Below, piece by piece: positions 1 through 12,115 of a stretch of 64,000 nt of DNA. The position numbers and the translations under genes are program-made. Numbering within the stretch: the stretch's first letter is position 1; each line of letters begins with the position of its first letter. Under the pieces are notes generated by a model, which saw only the letters and a program-made list of their open reading frames with translations, did no database searches and was not told where the DNA came from. Source of the stretch: Colocasia esculenta (Eukaryota; Streptophyta; Magnoliopsida; Alismatales; Araceae); assembly GCA_014218235.1 (NCBI GenBank), contig CM024756.1:71794152-71858151 (forward strand), written 5' to 3'.

Positions 1-292
1 AATTACACATGCCTAATTCCCTTCTAAGAGACGTAAATCTCTCTTCAGCTAAGGCCTTTGTAAAGATATCTACTAACTGATTCAGAGTATCTAAAAAAGA
101 GATATTTATATTTCCATTAGCTATATGATCTCTAATAAAATGATATCTGACCTCTATATGTTTTGTTCTGGAGTGCTGAACTGGATTTTTGGTGAGATTT
201 ATCGCACTTGTGTTGTTGCACAGCAATGGGATGGTCTTGATGTGCAATCCATAGTCCTCAAGCTATTGTTTTATCCATAAGAGTTGAGTGCA
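1..292 (-). pseudogene. C1 RNase H, C-terminal part
   Basis: Minus-strand translation gives the end of a copia RNase H, with recognisable stretches LLCNNTSAINLTKN, HSRTKHIEVRYHF, DIFTKALAEERF and the terminal SLRRELGMCN. RNase H removes the RNA template during reverse transcription. One in-frame TAG lies just after WIKQ. The domain is cut at 292 by the CACTA transposon; the preceding part (ALSTTEAEYIA region) resumes at 6122 in the same frame once the transposon and one GCA copy are set aside. Confidence 0.85.
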
Positions 293-545
293 CACTAGTA
301 CAAAAAGGGTCAACGCCGACAGTGAAAACAGTCGGCACTTTTAGGTAAGCCGACCGTTTACGGACGCCATAAGTTTAGACGACTGTTAGACAGTGGTCAT
401 TAAACAGTGGGCTATTTTAGAGTCAGCAATTAGTTCGGCGACTGTTTAGGAACAGTCGTCATAGGAAAAAAGGTCGGCGGTTCTGTAATTTTTTACATAA
501 TATTCGACAGTTTAAGAACAGTCGGCCATTCTTTCAAAAATTTTT
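293..545. repeat. CACTA left subterminal repeats
   Basis: Behind the terminal CACTAGTACAAAAA lie multiple direct and inverted copies of a core ACAGTCGGC or its complement, for example GCCGACAGTGAAAACAGTCGGC-like dyads at about 322-343 and pairs near 430-460 and 500-530. In En/Spm-type elements such subterminal repeats bind the element's regulatory protein; that function is inferred here from position and pattern. Confidence 0.75.
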
Positions 546-1210
546 ATTATTAATATATTGACAGCGATTATATGATTTACAACGGTTGGTAACCCGTTGG
601 CTATTCTTTCAAGCTGTTATTTTCAATTTTTTTAAATTAATGTAGTGGCATTTGTCACCTACAAGATATACATTCACCTGTTTCACTGGTCTCTAAAATA
701 TACATAACCACATTTTTTCTTCCTACAATATACACATTCATATATTTAATTTTGCAAAACAAATCCACATTATATTCAAATGTATTAATTCTTTGTACAA
801 AAAATACACAGCCACATGCACATACTGTCCTAAAAATCCACTTTGTCATCTACATATACAATAAAAAGGAAGAACAACAAACATCCCTCTTTTTTCAAAT
901 TTAACATTTCTTTTTGAAAATTCCTTTATTCTTCTTCTCAAGTTCTCATTTCTTATCCTTTTCTTCTTCCTGTGTGTCTCTGTCTTCAAATTCCTTCTAA
1001 GCTTGAGCACTAGTAGCTCACTTCAACTAAGGACAACAACCTCTCCAAAGAAGATGTTTCTCTCTGTCATGGCCGCAGACTTTATGATATCCACAAACTC
1101 CATCTGAACACAATCAAACAACAAGGACATTCAGGTGCTAGGCCAACTAGCATGCTAATGCTCAATTACATATGCTGGTGTGTTCTATAGAAGTATAAGC
1201 GCACAAACCT

Positions 1211-1301
1211 TCAATGACGGCCCACCATTCCACCGAGGAATCCATCTACATCAGGTTCCACTGCCAATTCCTTGGAATTTGCAGCATTAACAGAATTGTA
1301 C
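1211..1301 (-). other. Second candidate captured exon
   Basis: Minus-strand segment preceded by an acceptor-like TTTTATTGTCAG. It has an open frame (YNSVNAANSKELAVEPDVDG, then FLGGMVGRH) ending in TGA at 1211-1213. It lies 3' of the sugar-transporter-like exon on the same strand, so it might be a last exon of a captured transcription unit. I do not recognise the peptide, and an open frame this short can occur by chance. Confidence 0.25.
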
Positions 1302-1463
1302 CTGACAATAAAAGCAGGGTAGGTACAAGGGATTGATCGAATTCTTATATAAGCAGGGAAAAGAACAAGTCAATTTCATACAAGCACAAGTCATTCACGT
1401 GTTAAGACTTAAAAGACAGTAATTGAAAATATGTTGTGCAACAGTTAAAGTAGAGAGCAATAC

Positions 1464-1601
1464 CCAAGATGATATCCAAACAAGAAAGCCCCCAAGCACG
1501 CAATGCCACCATATGGCAGAACTGTCCCAGAAGATTTTTTGGAATTTTGTCAGAAGTAGCATCCTCAAGGTCTTCTACATGATCAAAGGGAGTCTAAACA
1601 A
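1464..1601 (-). pseudogene. Captured exon of a plastidic glucose transporter-like gene
   Basis: On the minus strand a 138-bp segment is flanked by a pyrimidine-rich acceptor (TTATTCTCTGCAG) and a GT donor (GTATTG). One frame reads KKSSGTVLPYGGIACLGAF then LFGYHLG, which closely matches my memory of the start of the first membrane helix of plant plastidic glucose translocators (pGlcT, major facilitator sugar-porter family). The upstream half (DHVEDLEDATSDKIP) is in another frame. The frame changes in a run of six A, consistent with loss of one A. It lies inside the CACTA element and so is a captured, untranslatable fragment. I recognise no neighbouring pGlcT exon. A protein search would settle the identity. 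Confidence 0.6.
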
Positions 1602-4600
1602 CTGCAGAGAATAACAATAAAACCAGAACCAATGTACTGCTGCAATAAATGGCAAAAAAGAACAATGAAAATGGTCGGGGGACTCTGGAACACCATCAAC
1701 AACCAAGATGTGGACATTGACAGACTTAAACCATTAGAAGACAAAAGGTGAATAAGTGACCCATCCAAGGAGGCACTAGGTAGACAGTTGAATGCATATG
1801 GATCTTATGAACTACATGGTTAACGAGTTGGAGATCCATGATGATGTTACCCACTATCATCTTTTATGCTATGAAAGCTCCAAAAGGCATTTTTTTCTGC
1901 AAAAATGCTTTATGAACAACAAAGACAAGGAAAACAGACATGATTTTGAATAGCAAAAAAATTACAATAGTGCGTGCAGCATGCCTCAGATCCTGAGATC
2001 CATGGAGTTGATGTGTAATCATTACAATGCAAAAAGACTAAAGCCTAACAAAATGTGCAGTGAATAACAGATGTCAAAGATTATATGTTTAAATCTATTG
2101 TTGACCATCTTGCTTCCCTGGTCTTTGATGGAACTTTCAACCATCCACCCAACTAACCTTCCAAAGCTGTATTCATGTAGCTGATGACATTTTCAAAACA
2201 TAAACATCCAATAAAAAAGCCAGGATCCCCAATTGCTTGAAGAGATGTTGGTAAAAGTAGATAATACCAAGAAAGAGAAATGCATGCACAACAATGACCT
2301 TGGTGGCAGTAACATTTCCTCCATGCCTAGAGTATGCCTTACCGAGTTAAGGAGAGGAGCACCAGTAATGACAATGCTTCATTAGCAAGCACAAACTGAA
2401 TATGGAATGATTCAACATAGTCTTCCAAACTCTAGGGGTTTCAGGATTCATGCCAACAAGGGGTCCCAGAATAACTGATGCACTCACATAATTGGCATGG
2501 GTTTTCAAGAAGTATGACACACAAAGAAGAGTAAGTTGTACTGGACCTAGTGGTCCAGCATTACAAGGTGTCCATGCTCCTTTGTCATGATCAGAAAACT
2601 TTAGCAGAAAGATCCAACAGGATTTGGCCAGGGGAGACAATAGAAACCGAAAAGAGAATGCAATACAAAATCAAAGAAAGCAGTAGGCATTAAACCAATA
2701 CCATCACAATTGGTACTTCTGAATTTTGGAGCTCTTGATTGATAAAATCAATCTGCAAATTTGAATTACACAGGTTCAGCAAAACATAATAAACAAGAAA
2801 AATAAGGAACTTCCAAAATAAAAAAAGACAACCCAATAAGCAAGAAAAAAATAAGAAATAAGCCACAATAGCAATTAGAAAAGAAACACATCCTTCTAGT
2901 GTTTATAAGAAAAATAATGCAGGTAGATCATTTGTGTGTCCATAAATCTGCATACTCTAAAAAGATAAATTCTCCTTCACAGTAAATTAATTATTAGTCA
3001 TAATCATCTACATCTGTTCTTCAAGTTTGAGAAGATACTGATTCCTTGCCTATGATAGACACTTTCCATTCGAGAAGTTCATAGGCTGCTTCAATAAAAT
3101 CTTTGTAGAATGAAATGACTCTGGGAATAAACATCAATTACTATATTTCAAAAACATGGTCAGAATTTTGTGACCATGATGAGTGAAAAGATTTGCAGAT
3201 GGGGTTCCTATATCATTCTACAACTTTACCTGGGTTTCCACCCAGAGGTAGCCAATGCATCTTCACTACATGAGAGAAGAAATCAATCAAGAACACACCC
3301 AGAGGCACCACATTCCAAAATTCAAACTATTGGGAAGACATTGATGTAATCACCAATTGAGAGGCCCCCTTCCTCTCCTCCAACATCCATACTTGGTGCT
3401 CCCTTCCCTTTCTTCCAATGGTAGTTCTCTTGCAAATCAGAGAACCACCCATGTGATATGAAAGAATAAACAATATTATGGACACAGATAAGAGGAGACC
3501 ATGATCAAATGCATAGCATAATTGACCAAAACCACCCATAAAAAAAAGCTTTAGAGAAGAGAATACCATGATTTACTAACACTTTTTATTTACTCTCATA
3601 TGTCAGACATTAGAGACAGAATAGATGCTTTACTAACCTTAATATGTGCAGTACATAACAAGGGTGAATTTCTCTTGAATTTTCTGCTTCATAGACTGAA
3701 GAACTGTATAATTTAAATTACAACAGTACATCAAGTAAGTAAACTACAAATTCTTTAAAATTAATATGTTCTCCATCTGTTTAGGGATAATACGCAACTA
3801 TACTAACAACTAGGATCTCTGGTTTTCTGTGAGATTTTATCATGAACAGGATAATAAGATCTGTATGCATAAACATGCTTGAGAGATTTTACCACGAAAA
3901 AGATAATAAGGCATGTGACATTAATTGGCCACTTAATTTGTATGGATAAAAAAGTCAAGATTCTCCCTAGTTGGTGTCCACTATATGTAGCTAGTTTTGT
4001 TTATGGTGAAGTATTGGATAGGATTTACCCAGACACGATATGGGGTGTTTAGGTAAAGCTCTTCTTTCTTTAGCCTTTTGTGCTCACCAAAATTGCAGTC
4101 TTCATGGGATCCTTAAATGCTATGTTAATATAAGACTGTTGCATCACTTGGTTCACCCATGTGGCTCCTTGCATGTTCAAGTTAATTGGGGGTTTATTGA
4201 CCCACACAATATGATCCTTGTCCATGTTAACCTTTGAATGCAGGTTAATTAAGAATATATGATCACCTTTCATGTCACCCTTTCTTTTGATTGTATGAGT
4301 AATCATGGAGTCTTATTTTTCTAATCATTTCAATTGTTAATTTGAGGAAAATTAAAAGGCAGGCTTTTAGTGGTAATGAAATTGTAGTGATGTAATCAGA
4401 CCAAATATAGACATTATGAAAATACATGCAAATTCTTGGGTCAAATGCAAACAAATTAAATGTTATGTGCTCCTACTTAGCGAAATTAATTGTTGGGAAT
4501 CTTCATCTTGTCTCCTAATCATCTGTACATTAATATACGTCTTTATCATAATGGTACTTCAAAGGAATCACTTTTCAGAATACTATATATTAAGAAATAA

Positions 4601-5994
4601 AATTAATGCAGAATTATATCCTAACTAGTTCCATCTGACATATAAACAAAGTGCAGGAGTTAATTTTTCTCAAGAATATCAAGCAATTACATCGAAAAAT
4701 TTTGATAGTGAATAAAAGATCATAGACAAAAACACATGCATGAAAAAAAGTTGAGTCATGCTATGAAGTATATTTGAATTCAGGACTACATGAGGCTACA
4801 AAAGAGAAAATATAAAGTTCATTAGATTTGAGAACAATATGAGCAACAGGTTCAAGGTTTGGAATTTTTAAGACTAAAATACATGTCAAAATCCACAGAA
4901 TTTTGGCTCGCTCACCTGCATGGTAAATAACCGACTTTGAACAAAGTTGTCTCGTATCCATTTAATGAACGAGACAATTATAAAATACAAACAAGTCGGT
5001 GGAAATCAAATGATTCTTGAGTGTGTAAATAGAGAATAAAGATTCTAAAGAAACTATGGGTTACAGGGGTTGAATAGGGACAAGTACTGGGTGTGATGAG
5101 CTTTCCTCTAGAGATGTTTTGGACCAAGTTGACAGCATACAGGTGAGTTCTGTAAAGGAACTCCACTGCTCTTTGGCTCTCCCTCTGACTCAAGTATGTC
5201 TAATAGATGATCATCTAGCAAAATGAATGAGTTTAACTCATTAAGTGGTCAATATCCCAGTGTCTGTGCTCAGAATATTGTTGTTTGTTTGTTGTAAGAA
5301 AGTGTTCTGAGCAAACAAAATCCTCTGATTAGCATGTTCCAGATTCACACACACAGCCATCACTTCAGCTAAGGGAAAGAAGGAAGAAGCGTCCTTATGA
5401 AGGATGACCAAGGCATGTGCCACCCATGTTTCCTAGAACTCTGACCTAGCTGCCCATGTAAAGGCGGAGGAAGGGTACATGGGGGAGCGCGTTAGGGCGA
5501 TAAAAAGACCACCAGTCTTCTCTTAAACATATCTTGAGAGGAAAAGTATCTAATCAAGAAAGATAAGTATTCTTCCACCACGGTGGCTGATGGCGGTTAC
5601 CGGTGACGATGACTGCAACTTCGGCCGCTGGTGGTAGTTGCCGGCGGAAAGAACATCAGCGGCTGGTGGCGGTTACCGACGGCTGGTGAAGGTTATCGGA
5701 GGCTGCAACTTCGGCGGCTGATGGCGGTCGACGGCGGCAACAACTTCTGCGGTGTCGGGCGAAGTGGGACGAGTGGAAGGGGGTTTGTGCTGTATGTAGA
5801 GAGACGAGGGAAAGTGATGGAGAAAGGGGAAAAGAATTTGGCGAAAGTTTTTGGCAGTTTGGGGGGTAAACTTCTATCGCGCTGCTGGTCACCCTCTGCC
5901 CCGCCCGAGAGGTCGCGTGTTCGAAGCTGTGATCGGCCTCCGCTTTGGCCTTTGGGTGAAACAATACTAGGCAACGCTTTTCGCTGACTATTTT
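1602..5994. other. CACTA interior without recognisable genes
   Basis: AT-rich sequence with short unconvincing open frames on both strands. The stretch 5575-5760 is G-rich with repeated GGCGGCTG/GGCGGTTACCG-like units (low complexity). I see no transposase motif. Intron-like T/A-rich tracts in 1600-3600 would fit captured non-coding gene sequence, but I cannot name a source. Confidence 0.5.
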
Positions 5995-6121
5995 AACATC
6001 AAAATCGTCGACGGTTTGTCAAAAAAAAAGTATGATATTGACGGTCTAAACAGTCGAGCTTTCTTTAAAAGCGCCGACTGTTTCTTTATCCCGGTCGGCC
6101 ATACCTTGTTTTGTAGCAGTG
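5995..6121. repeat. CACTA right subterminal repeats and inverted terminus
   Basis: Contains GTCGACGGTTTGTC, GACGGTCTAAACAGTCG and GCCGACTGTTTC, related to the left-end repeats, and ends TTTTGTAGCAGTG at 6121, the complement of the left CACT terminus with mismatches. It is followed directly by the GCA duplication. Confidence 0.75.
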
Positions 6122-8572
6122 GCAACAGCTCCCAACAGCTATGTATTCAGCTTCAGTTGTTGATAGTGCCACTGAATTTTACTTCTTTGAAGACCATGAA
6201 TCAAGCATCCTGTAAGAAATTGACACTACCATTGGTGCTTTTTCTATCTACCTTGCATCCAACATAGTCAGCATCAGAATATCCAACTAAACTAATTTCA
6301 CATGACTTTGGATACCACAAACCTAGATCATGATTTTAGCTAAATATCTAAAAATCTTTTTAACAGATATTAAGTGGGATTCCTTAGGATCACCTGATAT
6401 CTTGCACACATGCATACACTAAACAAAATATCAGGTCTACTAGCTGTTAAGTAAGCAATGATCCTATCATGCCTCTATAGAGTTTTTGATCCACTTTCTT
6501 ACCATCCTTATCACTGTCTAACCTGGTGGATGTGCTCATTGGAGTGGACAGTGGTTTAGCCTTGTCGAACTCCAATTTCTTCAATAATTCTTTGGTATAT
6601 TTTGCTTGACAAATATGTGTACCTTCTTTGCCTTGCTTGATTTGAAGTCGAGAAAGTAGTTGAGCTCTCCCATCATGCTCATCTCAAATTCTCCCTACAC
6701 GAGCTTTTCAAAATACTTGCACAAAGATTCATCAGTAGATCTGAATATGATATCATCTATATAAATTTGCACAAATAATATATTTTTGACTTTTGATTTA
6801 ATAGACAATGTACTATCTATTTGTCCTCTAATAAAACCATGGTTTAACAAGAATGCACTAAGTCTTTCATACCATGCTCTAGGTGCTTGCTTTAAACCAT
6901 ATAATGCTTTATGCAATTTAAAACATGGTTTGGAAAATCTAAATCATCAAAACCAGGAGGTTGTTCAACATAAACATCCTCCTTTATATAATCATTTTAA
7001 AATGGGGATTTCACATCCATTTGATAGAGTTTCAAATCTAGTGCACATGCATATGCAAGTAAAATTCGAATAGCCTCTAGTCTACCCACTGGTGTATAGG
7101 TTTCATCAAAATCTATGCCTTCCTCTTGGGAATAGCCTTGAGCAACCAATCTAGCCTTGTTTCTAGTGATAACACCAGTTTCATCCAATTTGTTCCTGAA
7201 CACCCATTTGGTGCCAATCACATGATGATCTGATTGTCTCGGAACAAGGGACCAAACTTGGTTTCTCTTGAACTGATTAAGTTCATCTTGCATGGCTAAT
7301 ATCTAAGATTCATTAGACAGTGCTTCATTGACTGTCTTTGGCTCAATTTGAGATACGAATGCTAAGTAATTGCAAGGCATAACATTACCTCTTGTTCTTA
7401 CCCAAACTGTTGGATCTCCAATGATGGTGTCTTTTGGGTGATCCTTCTTGTATCTCCATTCCTTTGGAAGATCATTATGAATTATTTCTTTCTATTATAG
7501 TTCTTCCAAGGGTGGATCTTCATGATCTTTGATGGATGTTTCCTTCAGTTTCTTGGAGAGATTTTTTGCATTTTCATCATCACTATCAACTTCCTTTCTC
7601 TAGGAAGGGTTAGACTCATCAAAAATAACATGAACATTTTGTTCAATTAGTAAACTTTTTTTTATTAAAACTCTATAGCCCTTGGGTTTGGGGCATACCC
7701 CATAAAAATTCCTTCATCAGATTTGAATCGAACTTACCATTGTTATAATGAAGCATGGACATCCAAACATTTTGAAGTGACTGATCTTGGGCTTCCTTTG
7801 CTTGTATAGTTCATATGTGGTCTTCTTCAGGATGGTCTGATCATAACTCTATTTATGATATAACAAGCTGTGTTGATAGCTTCTGCGTAGAAATATCTTG
7901 GAAGGTTGTATTCTGATAGCATAGTTCTAGCCATATCCAACAAGGTTCTATTCTTTCTCTCAGCTACTCCATTTTTCTGAGGTGTCTTTGGTGCCGAGAA
8001 GTTGTGCTCTATACCTTGATCATCACAAAATTCTGCAAATTGTCATTTTGGAATTCACCTCCATGATCTGAACGAATATTTATGATACTAAACTTCATGT
8101 CCTTTTGAACTACTTTGTTGAACTTCACAAAACTTTCAAATGTGTCATTGTGTGTTCCAAGAATGATACCCATGTAAATCTTGAATAGTCATCAACTATG
8201 ACAAACCCAAAGTTCTTTCCTCCTACGCTTGTAGTTCTCATAGGTCCAAACAGATCCATGTGTAGCAATTCTAGTGGATTGGAGGTAGTGACCCTGTCTT
8301 TGATTTGAAGGAGGATTTTGCATGTTTCCCTTTTGCACATGGTCCACAGATGCTATCCAATCTTGCATTTATTTTCGGCAGTCCTTCCACTAGATCATGT
8401 TTGATAAGCTTTCTTATTCCATCCAGCTGCAGTGACTTAACCTTCTGTGCCATAATTATGCATTTTGATCTTTACTTGCTGCTAGCAAATTCTTGATCCT
8501 TCAGTTCTTCTAGATGCAATACATACAGGTTCTATTCTCTGCTAGCTTCGAACACAGTTAGACCATCCTTCG
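6122..8572 (-). pseudogene. C1 pol: pre-integrase, integrase, reverse transcriptase, start of RNase H
   Basis: Read from 8572 downward. The GAG pre-integrase zinc region (CGPCAKGKHAKSSF) comes first, then the integrase core start (LLHMDLFGPM, VIVDDYSRFTW) and SIRE-like integrase C-terminal sequence. The reverse transcriptase follows (WSLVPRQSDHHVIGTKWVF, ARLVAQGYSQEEGIDFDET, ALYGLKQAPRAWYERL) with its catalytic loop as YIDDIIF, and then the start of RNase H up to ALSTTEAEYIA. Integrase inserts the cDNA and RT makes it. The reading frame is broken by several stops and frameshifts. The upstream end is cut at 8572 by the gag-only element; gag and protease resume at 18444. Confidence 0.85.
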
Positions 8573-10670
8573 TGTAATACCCCAGAAATTTTATTAATTA
8601 AAAAATATATATATATATATAGATAAATGAAAATTTTGCCCATTAATAAAAATCAAACTAGTTAAAAGATACACATCATTATTGCATGAGTAGAAACTCA
8701 TATAAAAATTCTATGAAAATAATAGTTATACCTTAAAAATTATTATCTAATGACCCATTAAGAAATTTGGGCATAGAAAAATAATTCGGACCATGATTTA
8801 GAATTTATGTGACTTATTATTGTAAATAGGAATAAATTGGAAAATCCATTATTTCATGAGCCAAGTGGATTAACAATTGAAATAAAAATTATGGGTAGAC
8901 TCCAAACAATATGTGGGGATAGTCCATAAAAGGAATTGGATCAATGGACAACTTATGACCCATGAACAAATTCAAGTATGAAAATAGTAAATAAATAACT
9001 TACGTATTATCGAAATGATAGAACTTACGTACCACTATCGTACGTGAGAAAACACATTAGAAAATTCCGTAAAAATTATAAATCAACCTCAAACATTATT
9101 CTTAAGAGTTTCATGAAGAGATTCGAGCAACGAAAAATCCGATTGGCCAAGTGTACGTTACACGTGACCAAGTTAACCGAATTAGGGAACTAAGTCGGAA
9201 AATTGTTAACACGGAAAAATAACCCAACCATAAATTAAATAAATAGGTTGGAGAGACTTATAACATTATGTATTAGTGACCCATTAATGAAAATGGGCCA
9301 ATGGATCACTTTTAGCCAATAATAAAATTGGAACATAAAAATACTCAGAAATTCGTACCTGTAAATATGCAATAATTGTGAAGGGCACATTAGGGTTTAA
9401 ATTAGGGTAATTAGTCATGCAAGGTAAGTCAAAACCTTACCCAACTCTAAGAGGTGGTTTCCTAAACCTTTGCTACCTCCTTTGGGTGAGAGAATCTCAG
9501 ATTTTGGAAACTAGAATGCAGAAATTCGCAGCCCTCTTTCCTAGTCCCATTAGGACATGAAGTAGCACCCTAAAACTATAAGAACTCTTCACAAAACGTT
9601 TGGGGAAGGTTTAGCATCAAGTTGGGGTCGTGTGCAGCAAGTTTGGGGCGCTGGAGGAGAGGAGAAGGCTGGGGAAAAACGTGGTCTTCTTCCACCTCGC
9701 CCTGTAGCGAACCAGGAACCTGCAGGGAGTTCTTTGCGTTCAAAGGTAGGCATTCTTGGGTCAAGATTAAAGAAAAATAATACCATCTTGTAGAGCTTCG
9801 AGTCTAGCTTCATTTGCTTCTGATTTTACTAATTTTCATGGAGTATACTTTGTGTATTAGTCGTTCTCCCTAAGTCGCGCACAGTTAGGGCTTTTCCCGT
9901 TCTTCTTATTATGCACACGATTTGAGACCGAATTAGACTAAATCATCAACATAAAAGTTCTTCTACTTGTAGTCACGATCATCTTTCATGTTGAAAGTTT
10001 TGTCTAAAAGTCTTAGTTAGAGAGTTATGAACCCCGTAAGAGAGTCATGCATAATACTGTGTTTTCGGGTTTGCAGATAGCTTAAGTTCTTCCTGTTTTG
10101 CACAAGCTTAAGGCCGAAGTAGGTCAAGCCTCCAACATAAAAGTTCTTTAACTATTGTCATGGTCATCTTTCATGTTAAGTGTTTTGTTTAAATATCATT
10201 AGTTAGAGAGTTATAAACTTCGTAATAGAGTCATGCAGGATACTGCGTTTTCAGGTTGCATTTAACTTTACTTCTTCATGTTTTTCACAAGGTTCAAGAC
10301 CGAATTAGGTTAAAACCCCAACATCAAAGTTCTTCCATAGTTGTCCTGGTCATCTTTTATGTTAAACGTTTTGTCCAAATATCAGTAGATCTCATGTTAC
10401 AAGCCTAACATGTAAGTCGCAACGAAGTCATGCATGTTTAGGGCTTTTTTTGTTCTTCCTGTATTGCATGCAATTAGAGACGATTCAGACCCAGCCACAA
10501 CACAAAAGTTCTTCCAATAGATGTCCTCGACATTTTCTATGTTGAGTTTTGTCTAAAGGTCAGCATATAGAGAGATATAGGCGTTTCATGAATATCGCCC
10601 TGTGTCAAAACATGGTAAGTCTGAACCAAGAGCATGTCAGATCCCGTCGGACTCAGGCGCAGACCCTGTG

Positions 10671-10813
10671 AACGCGACGGCCCGATATGTCGCGTTCTGA
10701 GGTCGGGTCGCGACAGTACCTCTGTCGCGTTCTGGTCGCGACAGTACCCCTGTCGCGTTCTGCCTGCCTGATCTGACGACCCCGTCGCGATCCTTGCAAG
10801 ACCACGTCGCGAT
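10671..10813. repeat. CGCG-dyad array in TR-GAG 5' LTR
   Basis: Eight-base dyads of the form GTCGCGAC, AACGCGAC, GTCGCGTT or GTCGCGAT start at 10671, 10689, 10707, 10724, 10735, 10752, 10784 and 10806. Most steps are 17-18 or 11 bp, the same steps seen in the LTRs of gypsy elements G2 and G4. Role unknown; the pattern suggests repeated protein-binding sites or a methylation-dense control region. Confidence 0.75.
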
Positions 10814-11866
10814 CTCAGTTTTGGGCCTGAAAATCAGTCTTTTGCAAGTCTTGTTGTACCACCATAATTCCCATATCATGTTGACGATCTTAACTACATA
10901 AAAACAAAGTTGTAAGTATTGATTGTATTTTAATCTAATAAAAGTCAATCACTTGATCTTTCATATCCTTGATTTCATGACACATACACACACACGTTGA
11001 ACCATCCAAACATGGCTTAAATTGTATGAATATGACACATAACATATCTGGTAATTATTGCAATTAATTACCTTACTTTAACAAGTACTCGTTTACGATT
11101 CGTGCGATGTTTTAGAACACCGATCTCGACGCTCCACTGTTCTAGAATTCCTCTAGAACGTCGAGCACTTGTTTCTATATTTACACACTTTCTTGACTTG
11201 GACGAACTCTCCATCGGATACTCCTTCCGCCGGACTAGTGAATCCTTGTGCAAGGCCTCCGTAAGTCTCCTCTGATCATGGATTCCCACATGGTCGACGA
11301 GCCGGTTGTACCCTAACCTATGATACACTCTAGGGATCAGTAAGATCCAAACGGCCTTAGATTGTTCTCTCGCTCTTATCTTGAATCACGCCGGACCTCT
11401 GGACCTGTGCATAACGAGGCCAGCGGAAAGATCGTGAGTTCCACCTGACTGCCAATACCTTACATGCGTGTTGTGCAACTGTTACCATCACTCGTTACTC
11501 GACGTTTCATGTGCAATGACCATAAGATCTCATCTATGCTATACTCGCTCGTCTACTCATATTCACGTTCACTCTACTATCTCGTCTCTCTCGTCTATTC
11601 ATCTAGCACTCTCTTGTTACCCTTTGAGCTGTGTGGCTCCTATCGTTTGTGCTATTTCGTGACTGTCTAGCGCTATAATATGGGTCTTGTGACTCTACTG
11701 TATCAAATGCATACTGTGCAGGGCACGGAGAGTGTCCGAGGGGCTCCAATCTAGTCCTGGGGGCAGAGAGCCACCCGAAAATACCTGCAGGGGCTATTGA
11801 CGGTGTTCTGCATTGCACCGGTTCTGACTATACTATCTTGGCTAGACATCTACTACTATCCTTTTA

Positions 11867-11950
11867 GTCTGAGGAGTTCAGACGTACTGTGATATTACTG
11901 TGCTATCACAAACTGTTATACATTAGTCTGAGGAGTTCAGACGTAATGTA
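11867..11950. promoter_or_regulatory. Cluster of three hairpins in TR-GAG 5' LTR
   Basis: Hairpin A is GTCTGA-ggagt-TCAGAC (11867-11883). Hairpin B is TGTGATA-(9 nt)-TATCACA (11888-11910). Hairpin C repeats hairpin A exactly, now extended by the outer pair TACATTA/TAATGTA with one bulged G (11919-11950). The same cluster occurs in the 3' LTR. If transcribed it would fold into adjacent stem-loops sharing a GGAGT loop; dimerisation, packaging or protein binding are possible roles but unproven. Confidence 0.6.
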
Positions 11951-12039
11951 CTATCGTGAAACGGCTACTGTCCCAAAGTGACTATTGTCGTACTCTACCA
12001 GTGCACCGTTGTGCAACATACACGCTATCTCACACGCAT

Positions 12040-12115
12040 CTTGTTACACGCTATCTCGTTACACGCTACTCGTTACACGTTATCTCGTTACACGCTATCT
12101 TGTCATACACTCTAC
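12040..12115. repeat. CTATCTCGTTACACG minisatellite, 5' LTR copy
   Basis: About four imperfect units of a 15-bp repeat CTATCTCGTTACACG. The matching place in the 3' LTR has about six, so copy number changed after the LTRs were made. Confidence 0.8.

Larger units (their letters stand above)
293..6121. mobile_element. CACTA (En/Spm-like) DNA transposon, probably non-autonomous
   Basis: The left end begins CACTAGTACAAAAAGGG and the right end, read inward on the other strand, begins CACTGCTACAAAACAAGG, giving an imperfect terminal inverted repeat starting CACT. The 3-bp target duplication GCA is at 290-292 and 6122-6124, the size expected for CACTA elements. Both ends carry short inverted copies of ACAGTCGGC/GCCGACTGT, the usual subterminal binding-site layout. 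I recognise no TNP2-type transposase, so mobilisation would need an enzyme made elsewhere. The interior carries at least one gene-derived exon (1464-1601). Total 5829 bp. Confidence 0.9.

Noticed and set aside
5900..5945. tRNA B-box-like GGTCGCGTGTTCGAAGC, possible SINE or tRNA
   Set aside because: No A-box, no cloverleaf and no SINE-like tail; a single B-box match occurs by chance and lies in a CACTA interior.
5631..5987. 118-codon open frame in GC-rich DNA
   Set aside because: Repetitive GGCGGCTG-type sequence, overlapped by equally long frames on the other strand and running into the CACTA subterminal zone; no domain seen.
7690..7705. Another GGGGCATACCCC motif, as in the gypsy LTRs
   Set aside because: Here it is coding sequence of C1 (GYAP in the copia integrase/RT linker), so the match is likely coincidental.
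9576..9813. Overlapping minus-strand frames repeated at 15080-15316
   Set aside because: LTR sequence in antisense; two overlapping frames without recognisable product.
10637..10948. Minus-strand open frame repeated at 16115-16459
   Set aside because: Lies in both TR-GAG LTRs and simply reads through the CGCG-dyad array; no codon bias or domain.
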